Position numbers and translations under genes: made by a program. Of a DNA stretch of 64,000 nt, positions 59,088 to 64,000 are shown one piece after another (the first letter of the stretch is position 1; each line of letters opens with the position of its first letter). The notes beneath the pieces are model-generated. The model had not been told where the DNA came from and searched no databases. It saw only the letters and a list, made by a program, of their open reading frames with translations. Source of the DNA: Asanoa iriomotensis (GTDB lineage Bacteria; Actinomycetota; Actinomycetes; Mycobacteriales; Micromonosporaceae); NCBI RefSeq assembly GCF_016862515.1, contig NZ_BONC01000024.1, positions 1-64,000 on the forward strand. Direction: 5' to 3'.

Positions 59088-59920
59088 GGCTGCCAGACGT
59101 CGCCGAGCTCGCCGGCGAGTGAGCGGCCCTGTGCGGTGGCGGCCTCGATCGCCGGCTCCCAGCGGCCCGCGTCGAGCACGTTGGGGCCGAGCGCGCGCAG
59201 GACGTCGTCGTCGGGCGCGACCAGGGCCACCCTGGACCGTTGCCGCAACGCGTCGAGCTCGGCGGCCGGGGCGCCGCGCATCCTGATGGGTGCCAGGGGT
59301 GCGAGCACGACGACGGTCGCGGCCTCGGCGGCCAGGTCGGCGTTCGTGCCCGACCGGACGCCGCCGTCCATGTAACGGACCCCCTCGATCGTCACCGGCG
59401 GGAAGACGCAGGGCACCGCGCAGCTCGCCGCCACCGCGCGGTGGAGCGGGACCCCGGAGCGGTCGTCCCAGACGACCGGGGTGCCCGACTCCGCGTCCAC
59501 GGCGGTGACCAGCAACCGGCGGCCGGGCCAGCCACCAGGCGGCAGGCGGCGGCGCAGGGACTCGACATACGGCTCCTCGGCGCCGACCTCCGCCGCCAGC
59601 GCCAGTTCGCCGACGCGGGCCCGTACCTCTGCCGGGTCGCGGGTGTCGTCCCCGAGCAGGGCGAACACCTCGCTGCCACGGGCCCATTCCGGACGGATCG
59701 GCGGGTCGTCGGCGCCCAGCCGTGACTCGATCTTCGCGGCGTCGACGGGGTCGAGGCCGGAGGCGAGGAGAGCGCCGGTGACGGAGCCGGCGGAGGTGCC
59801 GACGATCAGGTCGGCGTCCGTGAGGTCGACGCCGACCTCGCGAAGTCCGATGAGGAGCCCGAGCTGCCAGGCGATGCCGGTTATGCCGCCGGCGCCCAGC
59901 ACGAGTGCGGAGTCGACCAC
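59084..59920 (-). CDS. Patatin-like phospholipase (RssA-type)
   Basis: A 278-residue acyl hydrolase. Oxyanion motif GAGGITGIAWQ, nucleophile Ser in VGTSAGSVTG, and dyad Asp in YMDGGVRSGTNADL. This is the compact RssA-like patatin form, different from the patatin at 54679. GTG start. It is convergent to the ECF41 gene with a four-base overlap of stops. Expected at the inner membrane face; lipid substrate unknown. Confidence 0.88.
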   Translation of the reverse strand: MVDSALVLGAGGITGIAWQLGLLIGLREVGVDLTDADLIVGTSAGSVTGALLASGLDPVDAAKIESRLGADDPPIRPEWARGSEVFALLGDDTRDPAEVRARVGELALAAEVGAEEPYVESLRRRLPPGGWPGRRLLVTAVDAESGTPVVWDDRSGVPLHRAVAASCAVPCVFPPVTIEGVRYMDGGVRSGTNADLAAEAATVVVLAPLAPIRMRGAPAAELDALRQRSRVALVAPDDDVLRALGPNVLDAGRWEPAIEAATAQGRSLAGELGDVWQP

Positions 59921-59951
59921 GGCACCATGGTTATCACGCCTGCGTGAACTG

Positions 59952-60401
59952 TCACTTCTCGAGCGCGTCGAGCAGGTCCTGCAGCGCGCGCGTCATCGCG
60001 GTGAAGCGTCGGTCGCCGATCAGGTCGGCCCAGTGCCGCTCGATCTCGGCGACCCGGTCGCCGGCGTCGGCCAGGGCGGCCCGGCCGCGGGCGGTCGGGA
60101 CGATCAGCTTGGCGCGGCCGTCCTGCGGGTCGGGCTGGCGTTCGAGGTAGCCGAGGCGCTGCAGGTCGTTCACCAGCTCCGACGTGGCGGCCAGGCTGAG
60201 CTGGGCGCGGGCGGCCAACTCCGTGAGCCGGGCGCCGCCGTAGATGTTGCCGAAGATCTGCAGGTGCGGCTCGCGCAGGTCGCGGTAGCCGGACGCCGCG
60301 GCCGGCTCGAACATCTCGGTCCGGAACTGGCGCAGCAGGCGGACCAGGAGCTGCCCGACGGCAGCCCGGTCGGTCGGCAGGTCACTTGACGTCGGCTTCA
60401 C
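59952..60401 (-). CDS. MarR-family transcriptional regulator
   Basis: A 149-residue winged-helix regulator: LTELAARAQLSLAATSELVN is the recognition region and LERQPDPQDGRAKLIVPTAR the wing. The GTG at VKPTSSDLP is chosen; a longer frame runs back through the operator. It is divergent from the alpha/beta hydrolase gene, with two adjoining 15-base sites between them, and is probably its repressor and its own. Confidence 0.87.
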   Translation of the reverse strand: MKPTSSDLPTDRAAVGQLLVRLLRQFRTEMFEPAAASGYRDLREPHLQIFGNIYGGARLTELAARAQLSLAATSELVNDLQRLGYLERQPDPQDGRAKLIVPTARGRAALADAGDRVAEIERHWADLIGDRRFTAMTRALQDLLDALEK

Positions 60402-60412
60402 GACGGGATGAT

Positions 60413-60444
60413 ACTTCGGAAACCGAAGCTTTGGGTTCCGAAGT
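60413..60444. promoter_or_regulatory. Double MarR operator
   Basis: CTTCGGAAACCGAAG at 60414 and CTTTGGGTTCCGAAG at 60429 adjoin. The whole is framed by perfect nine-base arms ACTTCGGAA and TTCCGAAGT. It sits between the MarR gene and the hydrolase gene. Confidence 0.65.
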
Positions 60445-60460
60445 AATTCTTGGAGGGGCA

Positions 60461-61258
60461 ATGGCGACCGTGGCCACCCGGGTGGGCCGGCTCAACGTGG
60501 CGGTCGAGGGTTCCGGACCGCCCGCGGTGCTGTGGCACAGCCTGTTCGTCGACTCGACGACGTGGGCGCGGCTGCGCCCGTCGCTGGCCGCGACGCGGAC
60601 GCTGGTGCTGATCGACGGGCCGGGACACGGCCGCAGCGGCGCGGCGCCGGGCCCGTACACGTTGTCGGACTGCGCCGTCGCCGCCCGCGAGGTTCTGCAC
60701 GGCCTGGGCGTGACCGGCCCGGTGGACTGGCTCGGCAACGCGTGGGGCGGCCACGTCGGCGTCTACTTCGCCGCGGAACACCCGGACGCCTGCCGCAGCC
60801 TGACTACGATCGCCACACCGATCCACGCGCTGCTGCCGGCCGACCGGCGCTCGGTCCGGCTGCTCTACACGCTGCACGGCCTGGCCGGCCCACGCCCGGT
60901 GGCGGGCATCCTGACCGACGCGCTGCTGGGCAAGGGCTACGGCAGGAAAGACCCGGAAGCGGCAGCGGTCGTACGCGCGTCCTTCGTCAACGCGGACCGG
61001 CACGGCATGCGCCAGGCGATCCACTCGATCAGCCTGAACCGCCCGGACGCGACGCCGTTGCTGGGCCAGGTGAAATCCCCTGCTCTGCTCACCACGGGTG
61101 CTGACGATCCGATGTGCACACCGACCGACACGGCGACGTGGGCGGCCCAGATCCCGGACGGCCGGTCACTGACACTGCCGGGCGGGGGCCACCTCGCGCC
61201 GCTGTTCGACCCACACACCGCCGACGTCATCACCGACTTCTGGACGAACTGCCGCTAG
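60461..61258 (+). CDS. Alpha/beta hydrolase-fold protein with Ala at the nucleophile position
   Basis: A 265-residue alpha/beta-fold protein. The oxyanion segment (AVLWHSLFVDSTTW), LVLIDGPGHGRSG, a late Asp in TTGADDPMC and a His in LPGGGHLAP are present. The nucleophile elbow reads WLGNAWGGHVG, where the G-x-S-x-G Ser is Ala (codon GCG). This predicts loss of esterase activity, or a binding role or cofactor-free reaction not needing the Ser. GGAGGGG before the ATG. Regulated by the divergent MarR gene. Confidence 0.85.
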   Translation: MATVATRVGRLNVAVEGSGPPAVLWHSLFVDSTTWARLRPSLAATRTLVLIDGPGHGRSGAAPGPYTLSDCAVAAREVLHGLGVTGPVDWLGNAWGGHVGVYFAAEHPDACRSLTTIATPIHALLPADRRSVRLLYTLHGLAGPRPVAGILTDALLGKGYGRKDPEAAAVVRASFVNADRHGMRQAIHSISLNRPDATPLLGQVKSPALLTTGADDPMCTPTDTATWAAQIPDGRSLTLPGGGHLAPLFDPHTADVITDFWTNCR

Positions 61259-61605
61259 CGGAAGCAGGGGATTCGTACCCGGTGATCGCGCAAAGCTGGC
61301 TTGGGGTCTTCGACGTCTGCAGGTGCATCAGCACCGCTGCGCGCACCGGTCCGACGAGCCGGCTCAGCGCCGATGGTGCGACCGTGCCGGCCGGATCGAC
61401 GAGGAGGCCCGCACATGGGTAGACCACGACGTAACGGTGCGGCGCGAACAGGCACAGCCAGCCGTCGCGCGACAGCGTCGGGATGAAGGAAAGCCGCGCC
61501 TCGGTCAGGTCGACTCCCACACCCAGGTGAGCAGGTCGGCCGTGCGGTCGACTACGACGCCTTCGCCGCCAGCGGCCCAAGCTGACTGATCGGGCCAGGA
61601 GCGGT
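61259..61605 (-). pseudogene. Remnant of an ArsR-like (DUF5937-type) regulator
   Basis: Two frames on the minus strand join into one recognisable protein. AWAAGGEGVVVDRTADLLTW ends at a stop at 61505-61507, and the sense continues one frame over with DLTEARLSFIPTLSRDGWLC, LFAPHRYVVVYPCAGLLVDP and RLVGPVRAAVLMHLQTSKTP, then breaks off after SQLCAITGYE. The order, including the start of an ArsR helix-turn-helix, matches actinobacterial DUF5937/ArsR regulators. The N-terminus and most of the DNA-binding domain are missing, so it is inactive. Confidence 0.65.
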
Positions 61606-61607
61606 GG

Positions 61608-62321
61608 TCAGGTCGCTTTTCGCGCGAGCAGCAGCCGGCACCGGGGGCTGCCGTCGCTGTGGCGGCCCAGGGTGTCCAGGTCGATGGCTGACGCCGTGAA
61701 GCCTGCGGCCGTCAGGTCGGCGAGGACCTCGGGTGTGCGGTTGGTGCGGTAGTACATGACGAACGGCGGGCGCCACACCGCGTTGCGGGCGCGCATGGTC
61801 AGGTCGAACCCCAGCGTGACCCAGTGCGCGACCGAGGTCGCCGGCGGCACGGTGCCCACCGGGAAGGCGAACAGCCCGCTGGGGCGCAGCGCGCGGTGGA
61901 CCCCGGCGAACAGCGCCGGCCGTTCCGCGGGCAGGAAGTGGCCGAGCGCGCCGAAGCTGACCGCGAGGTCGAAGCCGTTCGCGAACGGCAGGGCCCGGAC
62001 GTCGGCCCGCACCCAGGTCGCGTCCGGATGGGCGTCGCGCGCCCGGGCCAGCATGCCGTCGCTGAAGTCGACCCCGGTGATCTGCCCGCGGCACAACGAC
62101 CGCAGCACCGGCAGGCCCGCGCCGGTGCCGCAGCACACGTCGAGCCCACGGCCGAACGGGCCGTGCTCGGACAGTGCCGCCGTCGTCGCGTCGAGAATGC
62201 TTTCAGGCGTGCGAAACGGTGTGTAGTCGAACTTCGGCGCCAGCAGGTCATAGCCGCCCTCGACCGACGAGAGCGCCTGGACACACAACTCACGCAGCGA
62301 CGGCCCGCGGGGTGAGAACAC
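61608..62321 (-). CDS. Class I SAM-dependent methyltransferase
   Basis: A 237-residue methyltransferase: motif I GLDVCCGTGAGLPVL, ITGVDFSDGMLARARDAHPD, ADVRALPFANGFDLAVSFGA and LRPSGLFAFPVG. The insert VYYRTNRTPEVLADLTAAGF-like region is typical of small-molecule methyltransferases. The GTG start is uncertain, but no better start lies downstream before motif I. It sits between the ArsR-like pseudogene and a membrane-anchored protein. Substrate unknown. Confidence 0.85.
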   Translation of the reverse strand: MFSPRGPSLRELCVQALSSVEGGYDLLAPKFDYTPFRTPESILDATTAALSEHGPFGRGLDVCCGTGAGLPVLRSLCRGQITGVDFSDGMLARARDAHPDATWVRADVRALPFANGFDLAVSFGALGHFLPAERPALFAGVHRALRPSGLFAFPVGTVPPATSVAHWVTLGFDLTMRARNAVWRPPFVMYYRTNRTPEVLADLTAAGFTASAIDLDTLGRHSDGSPRCRLLLARKAT

Positions 62322-62331
62322 CCCACCGAGG

Positions 62332-62751
62332 TTAGTCGAGGCGGATGTTCACCAGGCCGGCGGTCAACTGCTCCTCCGAGTAATTGCGGACGTCCTGGCC
62401 GCCGATCATGACCACGTAGGTGCCCTCCCCCGCCGGCACGTCGTTGACGGAGAACGAGAACCGGCAAGTTCCGTCGTCTAGCGCCTGCGATACAGCGAGT
62501 TCTCCGCCGCCGAACCCGGCACCAGCGGTCACGACGACCACCGCGGCTCCCTCGACGACGTCGGCGTGGGTTCCGGTGCCGGCACAGCCACCCTGGTCGT
62601 CCTTGGTGAACGACGAGCCGAGCACCACCGCCCCGGACACCACGAAGCTACCGCTGCTCGGGCGATCCGCCACGGCGGGCGTGGGCGGTTGGTTTCTGTT
62701 GAGGAACATGTTGACGGCGAGCGCGAGCCCGGCAACGGCACCGACCCACAT
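62332..62751 (-). CDS. Membrane-anchored hypothetical protein
   Basis: A 139-residue protein: one N-terminal helix (MWVGAVAGLALAVNMFLN), then an extracytoplasmic beta domain with GGCAGTGTHADVVEGAAVVV, SQALDDGTCRFSFSVNDVPA and a C-terminal YSEEQLTAGLVNIRLD. Two Cys could form a disulfide. No family recognised. The frame stays open for another 33 codons upstream, to the stop of the JmjC-like gene. That stretch (KINDPRRHFRSCSPLEPFEP) looks protein-like but has no ATG or GTG, so the true start may be upstream and unusual. Confidence 0.65.
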   Translation of the reverse strand: MWVGAVAGLALAVNMFLNRNQPPTPAVADRPSSGSFVVSGAVVLGSSFTKDDQGGCAGTGTHADVVEGAAVVVVTAGAGFGGGELAVSQALDDGTCRFSFSVNDVPAGEGTYVVMIGGQDVRNYSEEQLTAGLVNIRLD

Positions 62752-62850
62752 CCAGATCGGCCGCCGTGCGGGCGGCGACGGCTCGAACGGCTCCAGCGGG
62801 CTGCACGACCGGAAGTGTCGTCGTGGATCGTTGATCTTCGCAACCCCGCT

Positions 62851-64000
62851 CTACGCCGGGACAGCGACCGCTTCGCGGAGGAGGCGGCGGGCCAGGACCA
62901 GGCGGGACTCGTCGTCGTCCAGGCCTGGTAGGTCCGCGACCAGCGTGACCGTGCCGTCCAGGAAGGCGCGCAGGGCCTGCGCGCAGCCCGTCGGGAACGT
63001 CACCGAACGGTCGAACAGCCGCAGGCGGATCTTGTCCGTGTCCAGCGGTTCCAGGCGCCAGCGCAGGCCCGGGCGCGGCACGATGCGGTCGGCGGCCGTC
63101 AGCGCCGTGGCCGCCGCCGCCTGGGCCATCGGGCGCAGCGGGGCCGGGCGCGTCGCCGGCCACGTGCGCCGGCGCAGCCGCTCGGCCACCGCGACCGGGG
63201 ACGCCGTCTCCAGCCACGAGCGCAGCGCCGCGACCGTTTCCGTCAGCTCCGGCTCCAACTGGTCCGGGTCGCTCACGTCCAGCGCGTACGGCAGGCTCGC
63301 CCGCAGCCGAGGTGCCTCCGCCGCCTCGGACAGCAGCGCCTCCACCAGGGCGTACCGCGTCAAGGCCCGCACGCCGACCGTCAGGTGCAGCGACGAGTCG
63401 TCCTGCGCGGTCGCGCTGTGCAGCCAACCGCGCGGCAGGTACAGGGCGTCACCGGGTGCGAGGACCACGTCCATCGCCGGTTCGCCCGCCGCCGTGGCCG
63501 AGACCTCCTCGGCGCGGCCGCCCCAGGCCTGCCGTTCCAGCGGCGCCTCCAGCACCGGCGGGTGGATCCGCCAGCGCTTGCGGCCGTCGACCTGCAGCAC
63601 GAAGACGTCGTGCGTGTCGTAGTGGGTCGAGAAACCCTGGTTGCCGGGTGGCGTCAGATAGGCGTTGATCTGCAGCGGCTGGCCGAGCGCCGCGCTCAGC
63701 TCGCCGGCGAAGTCGATCAGCGGCGGCCACGTCCGGTGCAGTGCCTGCAGCACCAGGGTCGCGCCGTCCGCGTACAGGCCGAGGATCTTCTCGTCCAGGA
63801 CCTGGTCGTCGATCTCGGCGCCCGCGCCGCCGCCGCCCGTGTACCGGCTCGTCGGCACCAGCGCGCCGTCCTTGGCGATGCGCAGGAAGGGCGTACGCAG
63901 GCCGCGCCGGCTCAGCAGCTCGTCCGCGTCCGCGGGCGAGAGAAGATCCATGAACCCCTCGGGACCGGCCAGTTCCGCCGCGCGCGACAGCAAGGGCGCC
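62851..64000 (-). CDS. JmjC/ROXA-like cupin oxygenase (5' end beyond the window)
   Basis: At least 382 residues of a cupin-4/JmjC-type 2OG oxygenase related to ribosomal oxygenases. GNQGFSTHYDTHDVFVLQVD supplies the H-x-D iron ligands, YLPRGWLHSATAQDDSSLHL the distal His, and LQINAYLTPPG the preceding strand. The C-terminal half (from about 230) is a winged-helix-like region. The start lies past the right edge, as the frame is open to the last base. Homologues hydroxylate ribosomal protein residues or act on peptides; the substrate is inferred only. Confidence 0.85.
   Translation of the reverse strand, partial: APLLSRAAELAGPEGFMDLLSPADADELLSRRGLRTPFLRIAKDGALVPTSRYTGGGGAGAEIDDQVLDEKILGLYADGATLVLQALHRTWPPLIDFAGELSAALGQPLQINAYLTPPGNQGFSTHYDTHDVFVLQVDGRKRWRIHPPVLEAPLERQAWGGRAEEVSATAAGEPAMDVVLAPGDALYLPRGWLHSATAQDDSSLHLTVGVRALTRYALVEALLSEAAEAPRLRASLPYALDVSDPDQLEPELTETVAALRSWLETASPVAVAERLRRRTWPATRPAPLRPMAQAAAATALTAADRIVPRPGLRWRLEPLDTDKIRLRLFDRSVTFPTGCAQALRAFLDGTVTLVADLPGLDDDESRLVLARRLLREAVAVPA

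Overview
The window is very GC-rich DNA, about 70% or more by eye. Its gene content is typical of a filamentous actinomycete, most likely the family Micromonosporaceae (Actinoplanes or Micromonospora-like). The markers are mshC (mycothiol synthesis), an F420-type luciferase-like oxidoreductase, DUF3090, SCO1664-family and DUF5703 proteins, many one-component regulators, three ECF sigma factors and frequent leaderless promoters. The species call is inference; the phylum call is firm. No rRNA, tRNA, CRISPR array, insertion sequence or phage gene was seen.

Layout. 1-6.4 kb: a MacB/LolD-type ABC exporter locus with two paralogous FtsX-like permeases, one complete ATPase and the tail of an upstream protein, broken by a 166-bp palindromic element. 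6.5-18.8 kb: accessory enzymes and regulators (HAD phosphatase, lipoproteins, 2OG oxygenase/AraC pair, SnoaL/ECF41 pair, LysR-MFS-amidohydrolase cluster, TetR next to a repeat-tailed membrane protein). 18.8-34.9 kb: a conserved actinobacterial block with metH, PAC2, uppP, histidine phosphatase, DUF3090, SCO1664-family protein, mshC, DUF5703 and an M20 peptidase. It is interrupted at about 23.4-26.8 kb by GntR, cupin/MarR and aldo-keto reductase genes and by a striking palindrome array. 34.9-37.2 kb: an ECF42 sigma operon with its DGPF partner and a DUF998 membrane protein. 37.4-46.4 kb: LysR, a secreted S1 protease, a membrane-anchored alpha/beta hydrolase, a two-component system, and two Tat-exported phosphoesterases (CehA-like and PhoD). 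46.4-50.1 kb: small hypothetical and modifying enzymes. 50.2-64 kb: a secreted alpha-L-fucosidase fused to thioesterase debris, isochorismatase, an XRE/RlaP pair, two patatins, MerR/AKR, a second ECF41 sigma, MarR/hydrolase, an ArsR-like pseudogene, a methyltransferase and a JmjC-like cupin running off the right edge.

The most unusual structure is non-coding. Between the convergent gntR and cupin genes lie about twenty copies of an 11-bp palindrome, GTTGC-S-GCAAC, settling into an exact 24-bp period. Between the convergent SCO1664-family and mshC genes lie three copies of a 15-bp palindrome, GGAACGG-W-CCGTTCC. Two larger palindromic elements (166 bp near 2.87 kb, 65 bp near 58.1 kb) lie at other gene borders. 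These are the best candidates for something undescribed. Many convergent gene pairs also overlap at their 3' ends, and at least eleven starts carry a TANNNT hexamer 6-8 nt upstream, the signature of leaderless mRNAs.
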